Translations under genes and position numbers: made by a program
Assembly (NCBI RefSeq): GCF_013266755.1
Contig: NZ_JABRWJ010000010.1
Coordinates: 207,397 to 271,396 of the forward strand
DNA from: Pseudaquabacterium terrae
Lineage (GTDB): Bacteria; Pseudomonadota; Gammaproteobacteria; Burkholderiales; Burkholderiaceae_C
Direction of reading: 5' to 3'
Length of the DNA: 64,000 nt
In this document: piece by piece, positions 48,632-57,911 of the stretch
Position numbering within the stretch: position 1 is the first letter of the stretch
Layout: each line of letters opens with the position of its first letter
The notes under the pieces: generated by a model
Database searches by the model: none
What the model saw: only the letters and a program-made list of their open reading frames with translations
Told to the model about the DNA's origin: nothing

Positions 48632-51076
48632 ATGAACGCTCCCGCCCTTGCCAATCCGTTGGGTATCCGCCTGCAGGTAACGGGCATGACGTGTGCCTCC
48701 TGCGTGATGCGGGTCGAGAAGACGCTCCAAGCCGTGCCAGGCGTTCAGTCGGCGAGCGTGAACCTGGCGACGGAGGAGGCGTCCGTCAGCGCGGATCCGG
48801 GCGTCAGCGCCGATGCGTTGGCCGCGGCGATCCGCAAGGCGGGCTACGACGTGGCCACCAACGAATGGTCGCTTCGGATCGACGGCATGACCTGCGCTTC
48901 GTGCGTCGCGCGGGTCGAAAAGGCGCTGCTGAAGGTGCCGGGCGTTGCCTCGGCGTCCGTCAACCTCGCTACCGAGAAGGCGACCGTCCGGGCCCTGTCG
49001 ACTGTGCCGGTCGCGGCACTCAAGGTGGCGGTCGAGAAGGCGGGCTATGTCGCCAAGGAGCTCCAGGAGGCCCAGGCCGAGCGAACGCCGCCGCTGCCTT
49101 CATGGTGGCCTGTGGCGGTGAGCGCTGCGCTGACGCTTCCCCTGGTTGCGCCGATGCTGCTGCAAGTGTTTGGCGTCGACTGGACGCTTCCGGCCTGGGT
49201 CCAGCTCGCGCTGGCCACACCCGTGCAGTTCTGGCTCGGCGCGCGCTTCTACCGCGCGGGCTGGAAGGCCCTGCGTGCCAAGACCGGCAACATGGACCTG
49301 CTGGTCGCACTGGGCACGTCCGCCGCCTTCGGACTGTCGGTGTACCTGATGTTCCGGCACGCGGCCCACGGCATGGCGCACCTGTACTTCGAGGCCTCGG
49401 CCGCTGTCGTCACGCTGGTGCTGCTGGGCAAGTGGCTCGAGGGTCGGGCGAAGCGCCAGACGGCCGATGCCATCCGGGCGCTCAACGCGCTGCGCCCGTC
49501 GACCGCCCGCGTTCGCCGCAGCGGTGCAGAGTTCGATGTGCCGGTGGAGCAGGTGGTGGTCGGCGACCTGGTGATCGTGCGTCCCGGTGACCGTGTCGCG
49601 GTCGACGGCGAGATCGTCGAGGGCCGCAGCCACGTCGACGAGTCGCTGATCACCGGTGAGAGCCTGCCGGTCGCGAAGTCCGCCGGCGACAAGGTGACCG
49701 GCGGCTCGATCAACGCCGAGGGCGCGCTGGTCGTGACGACGCTCGCGATCGGCGCCGAAACGACGCTGGCGCGCATCATCCGCATGGTCGAATCCGCACA
49801 GGCGGCGAAGGCGCCGATCCAGCGCATCGTCGACCGCGTCAGCGCGGTGTTCGTGCCGGTGGTGCTCGGGATCGCATTGCTCACCTTCCTGGCCTGGGTC
49901 GGCATCACGGGCGACTGGGAACAGGCGCTGATCAACGCCGTGGCGGTGCTGGTGATCGCCTGCCCGTGCGCGCTGGGCCTGGCGACGCCGACCGCCATCA
50001 TGGCGGGCACCGGTGTCGCCGCACGCCGCGGCATCCTGATCAAGGATGCCGAGGCGCTGGAGATCGCTCACGCCGTGACGGTAGTGGCTTTCGACAAGAC
50101 CGGCACGCTGACCGAAGGCAAGCCGGCGCTGGCTGCGGTCGAGCCGGCTGGTGGCGTCGAGCCGCAGGACGTCATCCGGCTCGCTGCCGCGCTGCAGAGC
50201 AGCAGCTCGCATCCCCTCGCCGTTGCCGTGACGAATCGGGCTCGTGCCGACAGGCTGGCGGTGCCCGACGTGACGGAGGCGAAGGCGCTGCCCGGCCGGG
50301 GCGTCGAAGGGGTCGTGCTGGGGCAGGCGTTGGCGCTCGGCAGCACGAGACTGCTGCGCGAGATGGACGTCGACGCCGGTACGCTGGCTGCCGCGGCGCA
50401 GCGCCTGGAGCGCGAGGGCAAAACCATCTCCTGGCTGATCCGCACCGACGGTCCGTCGAAGCAGTTGCTCGGGCTGCTGGCGTTCGGCGATACGGTCAAG
50501 GCATCGGCTGCGCCGGCGATCGCGCGCCTGCACGAGCTGGGCATCCGCACCGTGATGCTCACCGGCGACAACCGCGGCAGCGCAGCCGCGGTGGCCGCCG
50601 CGCTCGGCATCGATGAGGTGCATGCCGAAGTGCTGCCGGGCGACAAGGCGAACGCGGTGCAACGCCTGCGCGCCGGGGGTGACGTGGTCGCCTTCGTCGG
50701 CGATGGCCTGAACGACGGTCCGGCGCTCGCCGCGGCGTCGGTCGGCTTCGCGATGGCCGGCGGCGCCGACGTCGCGACCGAAACCGCCGGCATCACGCTG
50801 ATGCGCGGTGATCCGCGGCTCGTGGCCGATTCGCTGGACATCTCGCGCCGCACCGTCGCGAAGATCAAGCAGAACCTCTGGTGGGCCTTCGGCTACAACC
50901 TGCTCGGCGTACCGCTGGCGGCGCTCGGCCTGCTGAACCCGGTGATCGCCGGCGCTGCGATGGCCTTCAGCAGCGTCAGCGTGGTGCTCAACGCACTGAC
51001 CTTGCGCCACTGGCACGGCGCGGCCGAGACGCCCACCGGCCCAGGTGCCGAAGTCCAACCCCGCGCAGCAACCTGA
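48632..51076 (+). CDS. copA: Cu(I)-exporting P1B-type ATPase
   Basis: An 814-residue inner-membrane copper pump. Two N-terminal metal domains carry GMTCASC (near residues 18 and 86). Then come the actuator TGES ([14 protein letters not shown]), the transport-site Cys-Pro-Cys at residue 444 in [10 protein letters not shown], the phosphorylated Asp488 in [10 protein letters not shown], and [13 protein letters not shown]. It exports Cu(I) from the cytoplasm. A cueR gene starts 10 bp after its stop, forming a regulator-target operon. Confidence 0.95.
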   Translation: MNAPALANPLGIRLQVTGMTCASCVMRVEKTLQAVPGVQSASVNLATEEASVSADPGVSADALAAAIRKAGYDVATNEWSLRIDGMTCASCVARVEKALLKVPGVASASVNLATEKATVRALSTVPVAALKVAVEKAGYVAKELQEAQAERTPPLPSWWPVAVSAALTLPLVAPMLLQVFGVDWTLPAWVQLALATPVQFWLGARFYRAGWKALRAKTGNMDLLVALGTSAAFGLSVYLMFRHAAHGMAHLYFEASAAVVTLVLLGKWLEGRAKRQTADAIRALNALRPSTARVRRSGAEFDVPVEQVVVGDLVIVRPGDRVAVDGEIVEGRSHVDESLITGESLPVAKSAGDKVTGGSINAEGALVVTTLAIGAETTLARIIRMVESAQAAKAPIQRIVDRVSAVFVPVVLGIALLTFLAWVGITGDWEQALINAVAVLVIACPCALGLATPTAIMAGTGVAARRGILIKDAEALEIAHAVTVVAFDKTGTLTEGKPALAAVEPAGGVEPQDVIRLAAALQSSSSHPLAVAVTNRARADRLAVPDVTEAKALPGRGVEGVVLGQALALGSTRLLREMDVDAGTLAAAAQRLEREGKTISWLIRTDGPSKQLLGLLAFGDTVKASAAPAIARLHELGIRTVMLTGDNRGSAAAVAAALGIDEVHAEVLPGDKANAVQRLRAGGDVVAFVGDGLNDGPALAAASVGFAMAGGADVATETAGITLMRGDPRLVADSLDISRRTVAKIKQNLWWAFGYNLLGVPLAALGLLNPVIAGAAMAFSSVSVVLNALTLRHWHGAAETPTGPGAEVQPRAAT

Positions 51077-51086
51077 TGAGGACCCC

Positions 51087-51560
51087 ATGAGCAGCACCAT
51101 GAACATCGGCGAGGCCTCCAAGGCCTCCGGCGTCTCGGCGAAGATGATCCGCCACTACGAGAGCGTCGGCCTGTTCCCGGAAGCCGCGCGCACCGACTCG
51201 GGCTACCGGCAGTACACCGACAGGGAAGTCAACACGCTGCGGTTCATCCGCCAGTCGCGCGACCTCGGCTTTTCGATCGAGCAGATCCGCGAGCTGTTGG
51301 GGCTCTGGCAGAACCGCAAGCGCCCGAGCCGTCAGGTCAAGGCGCTGGCCCAGGCGCACATCGAGGAGCTCGACGCCAAGCTCAAGGAGCTGCAGTCGAT
51401 GAAGGCGACCTTGGAGCACCTCGTGCACTGCTGCCATGGCGACGACCGGCCCGACTGCCCGATCATCGAGACGCTGTCGCAGGATGGCAGCGTTGAACCG
51501 GCAGCGCGTGCGAACGGGTCGCGCTCACGAGGCGGGTTGCGCCCCGGACGGGCGCAATGA
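51087..51560 (+). CDS. cueR: MerR-family copper-responsive regulator (CueR-like), copy 2
   Basis: A 157-residue CueR homologue: TMNIGEASKASGVSAKMIRH for DNA binding, YRQYTDREVNTLRFIRQSRD, and the Cu(I) loop with Cys116 and Cys124 in CCHGDDRPDC plus an extra Cys115. ATG 51087 is preceded by GATGAGGA. It is co-transcribed with copA and so induced by its own ligand. It is strikingly similar to copy 1 at 38535 along its first 130 residues, and either could act on the six promoters. Confidence 0.92.
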   Translation: MSSTMNIGEASKASGVSAKMIRHYESVGLFPEAARTDSGYRQYTDREVNTLRFIRQSRDLGFSIEQIRELLGLWQNRKRPSRQVKALAQAHIEELDAKLKELQSMKATLEHLVHCCHGDDRPDCPIIETLSQDGSVEPAARANGSRSRGGLRPGRAQ

Positions 51561-51574
51561 CCGTGCGGTAAGCT

Positions 51575-52030
51575 ATGACGATGTCCCCGGTGCTCCGGAC
51601 CTTCCTGATGTGGTTGTTGATGTTGGCGATCCCCGTCCAGGGGTTCGCTGCGTCGGCCATGCTGCATTGCGGGCCGAACCACCAGCGGCAGCAGCAGGCG
51701 GCGGCGGTGCACGCCGAGCACGCCGCGGTCGGCGATCACGCCGCGGTCGGCGATCACGCCGCGCACCATGTGCAGCAGGGCCACCACGCGGGGCACGGCG
51801 CCAGTGCTGATGCCGATCGTTCGGCCGACGGCGACGGCGCGGCTGCGTCGATGAGCAGCGCCAAGTGCAGTGCCTGCGCCTACTGCTGCTACGCGACGGC
51901 GCTCCCCAGCGCGTCGCCATCCTTCGGTGTCATCACGCCGGACACGGCGATCGATCCCACCGTCGCCACCGGGTTCGCGGTCATCGTGCCCGACGGACTC
52001 GAACGTCCCCCGCGATCCTCGCCCGCCTGA
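51575..52030 (+). CDS. Exported His/Cys-rich protein of unknown function
   Basis: A 151-residue protein with a signal peptide (FLMWLLMLAIPVQGFAASA), a His-rich middle (HAEHAAVGDHAAVGDHAAHH, QQGHHAGHG) and a CSACAYCCYA motif. Composition suggests periplasmic copper binding. The His-rich part is encoded by an 18-bp tandem duplication near 51720-51762. It follows cueR-2 by 14 bp. Similar short proteins occur at the head of cus/cop operons in related bacteria; no name is assigned. Confidence 0.65.
   Translation: MTMSPVLRTFLMWLLMLAIPVQGFAASAMLHCGPNHQRQQQAAAVHAEHAAVGDHAAVGDHAAHHVQQGHHAGHGASADADRSADGDGAAASMSSAKCSACAYCCYATALPSASPSFGVITPDTAIDPTVATGFAVIVPDGLERPPRSSPA
51720..51762. repeat. 18-bp tandem direct repeat inside the His-rich gene
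   Basis: The unit CACGCCGCGGTCGGCGAT occurs twice in a row, followed by a partial third copy, encoding HAAVGD HAAVGD HAAH. Being a multiple of three, copy-number change would keep the frame and alter the number of histidines. Confidence 0.7.
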
Positions 52031-52146
52031 TGCGGCGGGCCGCGTGCGCTCGAGCGAGCGCGCCGGCCACTTCAGCCTGATCTTCCGTCCCGCCGCCGTG
52101 TCGCGGCCCACGGAATCATCGGCGCCTTCACGCGAGAGAACTGACG

Positions 52147-52509
52147 ATGTCTTCCATCCGGTCAAGCAGGCGATGGCCTGCCCATGTGCTGATCGGGTCG
52201 CTGCTGGGGCTGCTGGCGCATGCCGCCGGCGCCGCGCGCCCGGACCCGCTCGATCCGCAGGCCCTCGTGCCGCGCCTGACCCACGAATCGGCCTTCAAGC
52301 AGTACCGCGGCCAGCACGACGAGAAGCTGCGGTCGTGGAAGGAGGCCAATGACGAGGTCGGCCGCATCGGCGGCTGGCGTGCCTATGCGCGCGAGGCCCA
52401 GCAGCCCGACAAAGTGGCGGCGCCGGCTTCGGCCGCGAGCGGCCCCACGACGGTCAACCCTCCGGCCAGCCAGCCCGCACCGCGCGGCGGCGGGCACCAG
52501 CATCACTAG
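52147..52509 (+). CDS. Small exported protein at the head of the efflux operon
   Basis: A 120-residue protein with a signal peptide (PAHVLIGSLLGLLAHAAGAA) and a charged core, HESAFKQYRGQHDEKLRSWK and EANDEVGRIGGWRAYAREAQ, then a Pro/Ala tail ending GGGHQHH. I do not recognise a characterised family. It precedes the TolC gene by 12 bp and is presumably co-expressed; the terminal His cluster could bind metal. Confidence 0.65.
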   Translation: MSSIRSSRRWPAHVLIGSLLGLLAHAAGAARPDPLDPQALVPRLTHESAFKQYRGQHDEKLRSWKEANDEVGRIGGWRAYAREAQQPDKVAAPASAASGPTTVNPPASQPAPRGGGHQHH

Positions 52510-52521
52510 AGGGGCGGGCAG

Positions 52522-53958
52522 ATGAACACGGTATCCAAGAATGACCCGCCTCGTCTTGCCTGGCCGCGCACTTTGACCGCCATGCTGCTCGGCCTCGTCC
52601 TCATCGGCTGCGCTTCGCTGAACCCGGAGAAGGGGTTTGCACCCGTGCAGGCGTTGGGCAAGGACAAGCTCGACAAGGACCTGCGCTGGAGCCGCACCGA
52701 CGAGGACCGGCAGCAGGTCGATCGGCGCGTCGCCGAGCTGCTCGAGCAAGCGCTGGGCGCCGATGCCGCGGTGCAGGTCGCGCTGCTCAACAACCGGGGC
52801 TTGCAGGCGGCCTTCGAGCAGCTGGGCATCGGTGACGCCGAGCGAGTACAGGCCAGCCAGCTGCCGAACCCGGGCTTCAGCTTCGGACGGCTGCGCCGCG
52901 GCGACGAAGTCGAGCTCGAACGCGGCCTTCACGTCAACGTCGCGCGCCTGCTGTCCTTGCCGCTTCTCAAACGTGCCGAGGAACGCCGGCTCGAACAGAC
53001 GCAGGCCGACGTCGCGGCCCAGGTGGTCGCGCTGGCCGGCCAGACGCGGCGAGCCTGGATCGACGCCGTGGCCGCCGAGCAGGCGCTGCGCTACACGCAG
53101 CAGGTGCAGCAGACCGCGGACGCGAGCGCTGAGCTGGCGCGCCGCATGGCACAGGTCGGCAACTTCAACAAGCTGCAGCAGCTGCGCGAGCAGAGCTTCT
53201 CCGCCGATGCCGCACAGAACCTGGCGCGCGCGCAGCGTGCGCGGCTGGCCGCGCGCGAGCGGCTGACGCGGCTGCTGGGTCTGTGGGGCACGCAGGCTCA
53301 ATTCACGTTGCCCGAGCGGCTGCCCGATTTGCCGAACGATCCGCGGGACCTGCCGGACCTGGAGCGCACGGCGATGAGCCAGCGGCTGGACGTGCTGGCC
53401 GCCAAGCGCATGGCCGAGCAGACGGCCAGCAACCTCGGGCTCACGCGGACGACGCGGTTCATCAACGTGCTCGAGCTCGGCCTCGTTCGCAACAGCTCGA
53501 ACGAGGCGCCGGCGCAGCGCGGCTACGAGATCAGCCTCGAGCTGCCGCTGTTCGACTGGGGCGGAGCACGCGTCGAACGTGCCGAGGCGGTGTATCGCCA
53601 GGCGCTGCACCGCGCGGCCGACACGGCCATCAACGCACGCTCCGAAGTGCGCGAGGCCTACGGCGCCTACCGCAGCGCCTGGGACATCGCGAAGCACCAG
53701 CGCGACGAGGTCCTGCCGCTGCGCCAGCGCATCGCCGAAGAGAACCTGCTGCGCTACAACGGCATGCTGATCGGCGTCTTCGAGCTGCTGGCCGATGCGC
53801 GATCGCAGATCGCCGCGGTCAACACGTCCATCGATGCACTGCGCGAGTTCTGGCTCGCGCAGGCCGACCTCGACATCGCGCTGCTCGGCAAACCGAGCCT
53901 TGCGCCGACCGCCGCTGCCGCGATGACGGCTGAAGCCGGCGGCGGCGCCGCGCACTGA
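52522..53958 (+). CDS. TolC-family outer-membrane protein
   Basis: A 478-residue outer-membrane efflux factor. A lipoprotein-type signal ends LIGCASLNP (lipobox LIGC), followed by the long helices of the TolC fold, with AALLNNRGLQAAFEQLGI-like and PLFDWGGARVERAEA repeats. Two structural repeats are visible. It lies between a small exported protein and the multicopper oxidase and probably serves copper export. A second TolC gene at 57912 sits with the RND genes, so this one may work with another pump. Confidence 0.88.
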   Translation: MNTVSKNDPPRLAWPRTLTAMLLGLVLIGCASLNPEKGFAPVQALGKDKLDKDLRWSRTDEDRQQVDRRVAELLEQALGADAAVQVALLNNRGLQAAFEQLGIGDAERVQASQLPNPGFSFGRLRRGDEVELERGLHVNVARLLSLPLLKRAEERRLEQTQADVAAQVVALAGQTRRAWIDAVAAEQALRYTQQVQQTADASAELARRMAQVGNFNKLQQLREQSFSADAAQNLARAQRARLAARERLTRLLGLWGTQAQFTLPERLPDLPNDPRDLPDLERTAMSQRLDVLAAKRMAEQTASNLGLTRTTRFINVLELGLVRNSSNEAPAQRGYEISLELPLFDWGGARVERAEAVYRQALHRAADTAINARSEVREAYGAYRSAWDIAKHQRDEVLPLRQRIAEENLLRYNGMLIGVFELLADARSQIAAVNTSIDALREFWLAQADLDIALLGKPSLAPTAAAAMTAEAGGGAAH

Positions 53959-53973
53959 ACACAGGAACGAGAC

Positions 53974-55386
53974 ATGGTTTCCCGACGCAATTTCCTGGGG
54001 CGCGCCGGCGCCACCACCGTGGCCATCGGTGCCGCGGCCGTCAGCAAGGTGGCGATGGCCGCGCTGCCCGAGCCGGTGATCCAGACCACGCCCGACACGA
54101 TGCCACCGCTGCAGCCAGCCACGGGCCGGCCCTACAACCCGGTCGTGACCTTGAACGGCTGGACGCTGCCCTGGCGCATGAACAACGGCGTCAAGGAGTT
54201 CCACCTCGTCGCCGAGCCCGTCGTGCGCGAGATGACACCCGGCTTCAAGGCGCACCTGTGGGGCTACAACGGCCAGAGTCCCGGCCCGACGATCGAGGTC
54301 GTCGAAGGCGACCGCGTGCGCATCTTCGTCACCAACAAGCTGCCCGAGGTGACCAGCATCCACTGGCACGGCCAGCGCCTGCCCAACGGCATGGATGGTG
54401 TGACCGGCCTGACGCAGCCGGCGATCGAGCCAGGCAAGACCTTCGTCTACGAGTTCGTCGCGCGGCGCCCCGGCACCTTCATGTACCACCCGCATGCCGA
54501 CGAGATGGTGCAGATGGCGATGGGCATGATGGGCTTCTGGATCACCCATCCGAAAGCGAAGCATCCGCTGATCGACGAGGTCGACCGCGACTTCGTCTTC
54601 CTGCTCAACGCCTACGACATCGATCCCGGCAGCTACACGCCGAAGATCATGACGATGCTGGACTTCAACCTGTGGAGCTGGAACAGCCGCATCTTCCCGG
54701 GCATCGATCCGCTGGTCGTGCGCAAGAACGACAAGGTGCGCATTCGCATCGGCAACCTGACGATGACCAACCACCCGATGCATCTGCACGGGCACGAGTT
54801 CCTCGTCACCGGCACCGACGGCGGGCCGACACCGAAGGGCACGCGGCAGTACGAGGTGACCTCTGACGTCGCCGTCGGGCAGATGCGCCAGATCGAGTTC
54901 CTGGCGGACGAGGAGGGCGATTGGGCATTCCACTGCCACAAGAGCCACCACACGATGAACGCGATGGGCCACGACGTGCCGACGATGATCGGCGTCGACC
55001 ACCGCGGGCTCGCGCGCCAGATCACGAAGCTGATGCCCGATTACATGGTGATGGGCGAACGCGGCATGCACGACATGACCGAGATGGAGATGCCGCTGCC
55101 CGACAACACCGCGGCGATGATGACCGGCACCGGACCCTTCGGCGCGGTCGGCATGGGCGGCATGTTCAGCGTCGTGAAGGTGCGCAAAGACCAGAAGGCG
55201 GGCGACTACAAGGATCCCGGCTGGTTCAAGCATCCCGCCGGCACCGTGGCCTACGAGTGGACCGGCGCGCTGACCGAGCCGGCTCGCTTCAAGGCCGAAG
55301 GCAGCGGCTCGATGCCAGCGCTTGCGCGACCCACGACCCCGACCGAGGTGCGCGTGCGCAAGCCCTCGGGCCACTCTGGCCACTGA
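53974..55386 (+). CDS. Multicopper oxidase (periplasmic cuprous oxidase type)
   Basis: A 470-residue protein with a Tat signal (SRRNFLG). The four copper motifs are present: SIHWHGQRLP, MYHPHADEM, HPMHLHGHEF and HCHKSHHTMNAM, giving type 1, 2 and 3 sites with a Met axial ligand. A Met-rich C-terminal segment (MVMGERGMHDMTEMEM) resembles the Cu(I)-binding loop of CueO/CopA-type oxidases. It oxidises Cu(I) to the less toxic Cu(II) in the periplasm. It is the second gene of a TolC-oxidase pair with a 15-bp gap. Confidence 0.93.
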   Translation: MVSRRNFLGRAGATTVAIGAAAVSKVAMAALPEPVIQTTPDTMPPLQPATGRPYNPVVTLNGWTLPWRMNNGVKEFHLVAEPVVREMTPGFKAHLWGYNGQSPGPTIEVVEGDRVRIFVTNKLPEVTSIHWHGQRLPNGMDGVTGLTQPAIEPGKTFVYEFVARRPGTFMYHPHADEMVQMAMGMMGFWITHPKAKHPLIDEVDRDFVFLLNAYDIDPGSYTPKIMTMLDFNLWSWNSRIFPGIDPLVVRKNDKVRIRIGNLTMTNHPMHLHGHEFLVTGTDGGPTPKGTRQYEVTSDVAVGQMRQIEFLADEEGDWAFHCHKSHHTMNAMGHDVPTMIGVDHRGLARQITKLMPDYMVMGERGMHDMTEMEMPLPDNTAAMMTGTGPFGAVGMGGMFSVVKVRKDQKAGDYKDPGWFKHPAGTVAYEWTGALTEPARFKAEGSGSMPALARPTTPTEVRVRKPSGHSGH

Positions 55387-55407
55387 CCCCCACAAGGAGA
55401 TCATCCG

Positions 55408-56004
55408 ATGAAGACCAACATGCGCCGCACGACGCGGACCTGCCTCACTGCCGGCCTCACGACGCTGGTGCTCGTGGCGTCGACCGCCGCGTCGGCTCAG
55501 GGCCATGCGAACGCCTACGCCGGCGAGCAGAACCGAAGCATCAAGTCGCTGTCGGAGCGTGACATCGCCGCCCTCATCGACGGCCAGGGTGCGGGGCTGG
55601 CGAAGGCGGCAGAGCTGAACGGGTACCCGGGTCCCGCCCACACGCTCGAGCTGCGCGCGCAACTCGCATTGAGCTCCGAGCAGGCCGCGGCGACCGAGCG
55701 GCTGATGAGCGAACACAAGCAGCGCGCCCGAGACCTCGGCGCGAGGCTCGTCGAGGCCGAGCGTCGGCTCGACGTCTTGTTCGCCGACCGCCGCGCAAGT
55801 GCGGAAAGTGTCGAGGACGCTGCGCGCGACGTCGGCCAGCTGCAGGCCCGGCTGCGCGCCGAGCACCTCAAGACCCACCTTGCCCAGACCGCCCTGCTCA
55901 GCGGCGAGCAGGTTCGTACCTACAACCAGCTGCGTGGCTACGCTGCTGCGGTGCCCGAACCCACCCCATCCGGCAGCGACGCGTCGCACAGCCACCACCG
56001 CTGA
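55408..56004 (+). CDS. Spy/CpxP-like periplasmic protein
   Basis: A 198-residue exported protein. After the signal peptide (ends SASAQGHANAY) it is mostly helical and charged: LSERDIAALIDGQGAGLAKA, LALSSEQAAATERLMSEHKQ, RDLGARLVEAERRLDVLFAD. The pattern is that of the LTxxQ/Spy-CnrX heavy-metal sensor group. The C terminus is His-rich (SHSHHR). It probably binds metal or chaperones proteins in the copper-stressed periplasm. Confidence 0.75.
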   Translation: MKTNMRRTTRTCLTAGLTTLVLVASTAASAQGHANAYAGEQNRSIKSLSERDIAALIDGQGAGLAKAAELNGYPGPAHTLELRAQLALSSEQAAATERLMSEHKQRARDLGARLVEAERRLDVLFADRRASAESVEDAARDVGQLQARLRAEHLKTHLAQTALLSGEQVRTYNQLRGYAAAVPEPTPSGSDASHSHHR

Positions 56005-56021
56005 CGCCCAAAGGAGATGTC

Positions 56022-56522
56022 ATGCAACACAGCAAGAGAAGCTTGATGTTCGCCGCTGCGGCGAGCCTGCTCGGGACCACGACCGGCGCCGGCGCGCACG
56101 GCGACGAGAAGCACCCGAAGAAGGCCGGCCCGGTCAGGAAGGAACAGAAGGACTGGGGCATCGCCGGCGACGCCAAGGCGGCGAAGCGCACGATCGACGT
56201 TCGCATGCTCGACACCATGCGGTTCACGCCCGACCGCATCGAGGTGCGCCAGGGCGAGACCGTGCGCTTCAACGTGCACAACGCCGGCAAGATGCTGCAC
56301 GAGTTCGTGATCGGCACGAAGAAGGAGAACGAGGCGCACGCCGCGCTGATGGTGAAGTTTCCGACCATGGAGCATGAAGAGCCGTACATGGCCCACGTGC
56401 CGCCGGGCAAGTCCGCCCAGCTGGTCTGGAACTTCAACCGCGCGGGCGAATTCGAATTCGCGTGCCTGATCGCCGGCCACTACCAGGCCGGCATGGTCGG
56501 AAAACTCATCGTCGCCGCCTGA
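56022..56522 (+). CDS. Cupredoxin-domain protein
   Basis: A 166-residue periplasmic blue-copper-fold protein with signal peptide ending GAGAHGDE. The mature chain has KRTIDVRMLDTMRFTPDRIE, the first His ligand in KMLHEFVIG, and Cys-His-Met in ACLIAGHYQAGM. This is the type 1 copper set (His, Cys, His, Met). It can shuttle electrons or store copper next to the oxidase and CusF-like protein. Confidence 0.88.
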   Translation: MQHSKRSLMFAAAASLLGTTTGAGAHGDEKHPKKAGPVRKEQKDWGIAGDAKAAKRTIDVRMLDTMRFTPDRIEVRQGETVRFNVHNAGKMLHEFVIGTKKENEAHAALMVKFPTMEHEEPYMAHVPPGKSAQLVWNFNRAGEFEFACLIAGHYQAGMVGKLIVAA

Positions 56523-56548
56523 GCGTGGCGCCCTCCCAGGAGTACCCC

Positions 56549-56845
56549 ATGAATCGAATCGCTTTCAAGCTCACCGCGCTCGCCGCGCTCGCGGCCCTGT
56601 CGTTCGGCGCGTTCGCGGCCTCCCACCTCACCGACGCTGAAGTCCGCAAGGTCGACAAGGACGCCGGCAAGCTCACGCTCAAGCACGGTGAGATCAAGGA
56701 CCTCGACATGCCCGCCATGACGATGGTGTTCCAGGTCAGGGACAAGGCCGTGCTGGACAAGCTGCAGCCCGGCGACAAGGTCAAGTTCAAGGCCATCAAC
56801 GAAGGCGGCAAGTTCACCGTCACCGAGATCGAGAAGAGCAAGTGA
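56549..56845 (+). CDS. CusF-like periplasmic copper-binding protein
   Basis: A 98-residue exported protein of the CusF fold. Ligands are visible as His46 in LKHGEIKDLDMPAMTMVF with Met57 and Met59; the CusF tryptophan position is Met54 here, as in several homologues. CusF passes Cu(I)/Ag(I) to the CusCBA pump. The gene ends overlapping the GTG of the next small gene. Confidence 0.9.
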   Translation: MNRIAFKLTALAALAALSFGAFAASHLTDAEVRKVDKDAGKLTLKHGEIKDLDMPAMTMVFQVRDKAVLDKLQPGDKVKFKAINEGGKFTVTEIEKSK

Positions 56846-57231
56846 CCAAGACCTCCACCTGGCGCCGCAATGCCGGCGTCCTGCTGATCCTCGGCAGCGC
56901 TTCGGGCACCGCACTCGCCGAGATCATCGACATCGGCTGGGACGCCAACGGGCGCTTCGAACGCACGACGACCGTCGCGCCGGGGAAGTTCGCGGAGGTC
57001 TGCGGGCCGCTGCGCAAGGGCAAGGCGATCGAGTGGGCGTTCGATGCCGATGCGGCGCTCGACTTCAACATCCACTACCACCAGGGCAAGAAGGTCGTTT
57101 TCCCGGCCAAGCAGGATGCGGTGGTGAAGCGCAACGGCAAGCTGGCCGTCAAGCGGGACCAGGACTACTGCTGGATGTGGACCAACAAGTCCAGCAGCGA
57201 TGTGGCGCTGCGGCTGACCTTGAAGCAGTAG
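56842..57231 (+). CDS. Small exported protein of unknown function
   Basis: A 129-residue protein with signal peptide (NAGVLLILGSASGTALAEI) and a compact beta-like core: RFERTTTVAPGKFAEVCGPL, FDADAALDFNIHYHQGKKVV, DYCWMWTNKSSSDVALRLTL. The start is GTG, overlapping the stop of the cusF-like gene (GTGA at 56842). Two cysteines and HYH could bind copper. No family recognised. Confidence 0.65.
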   Translation: MTKTSTWRRNAGVLLILGSASGTALAEIIDIGWDANGRFERTTTVAPGKFAEVCGPLRKGKAIEWAFDADAALDFNIHYHQGKKVVFPAKQDAVVKRNGKLAVKRDQDYCWMWTNKSSSDVALRLTLKQ

Positions 57232-57333
57232 CGGCGAAAGGCGTCGAGGCGGTCCACGACGAACCGGACTGCGATGGCAAGCGCGTTCCGTTGTCGCAAG
57301 TCAAGCCTGCCGCCCTAGAATTCGTCCAACATC

Positions 57334-57768
57334 ATGAGCATGACCCGCTCGCTGAATCGATCGATCGCTCGCCTTCTGGCCTGCGTGCTGCTGCTGGCCC
57401 AGCTGGCCGTCTCGGCGTACGCGTGTCCGAACCTGGCGACGATGTCAGCTCGTGTTGCGATGACCGATGTGGGCGGGGTCGCTGACGACGCCGGCATCCA
57501 GTCCGGTTCGTCGGCCATGCCGGGGTGCATGGGCATGGGCGCCCTCGATCAGGAGTCAGCGAACCTTTGCGCCGAGCACTGCAAGCTTGGCCAGCAAAGT
57601 CATGAGGTGCCGGCGGTGTCGGTGCCGCTGCCGCTGCTGACCGCGTTGTACGCAGTGCCGCTCACGCCGATCGAAGGTCCACCGTCGCGTCCCGCCGCGG
57701 CACGCATCGATGCACTGGTCGCCGCGTCACCGCCGCTGGCCGTGCTGCTCTGCGTCTACCGAATCTGA
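57334..57768 (+). CDS. Exported or membrane-anchored hypothetical protein
   Basis: A 144-residue protein beginning with a signal sequence (LLACVLLLAQLAVSAYACP). It contains MPGCMGMG and CAEHCKLGQ, Met/Cys/His combinations common in copper-binding proteins, and a hydrophobic C-terminal segment ending LLCVYRI. It sits at the head of the cusCBA genes. ATG 57340 is a possible alternative start. Confidence 0.6.
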   Translation: MSMTRSLNRSIARLLACVLLLAQLAVSAYACPNLATMSARVAMTDVGGVADDAGIQSGSSAMPGCMGMGALDQESANLCAEHCKLGQQSHEVPAVSVPLPLLTALYAVPLTPIEGPPSRPAAARIDALVAASPPLAVLLCVYRI

Positions 57769-57911
57769 TCCTCCAGCCGACGCTGCGCTGAAGACCCGAA
57801 GGGTCGACCCGGCGCAGCAGTCGTGCCCGGCCCTCACACGCTTGCGATTCGTCGCTGCGCCGGCCGGGACCAGGAATCCGTCGCGGACGGTTCCGAGTGT
57901 CTGGAGACGCC

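Noticed and set aside
52162..55998. Minus-strand open frame of 1278 codons opposite the TolC/oxidase genes
   Set aside because: It is a mirror frame caused by high GC and codon bias. The plus-strand genes have clear motifs and ribosome sites, and the minus product is low-complexity and lacks any domain.
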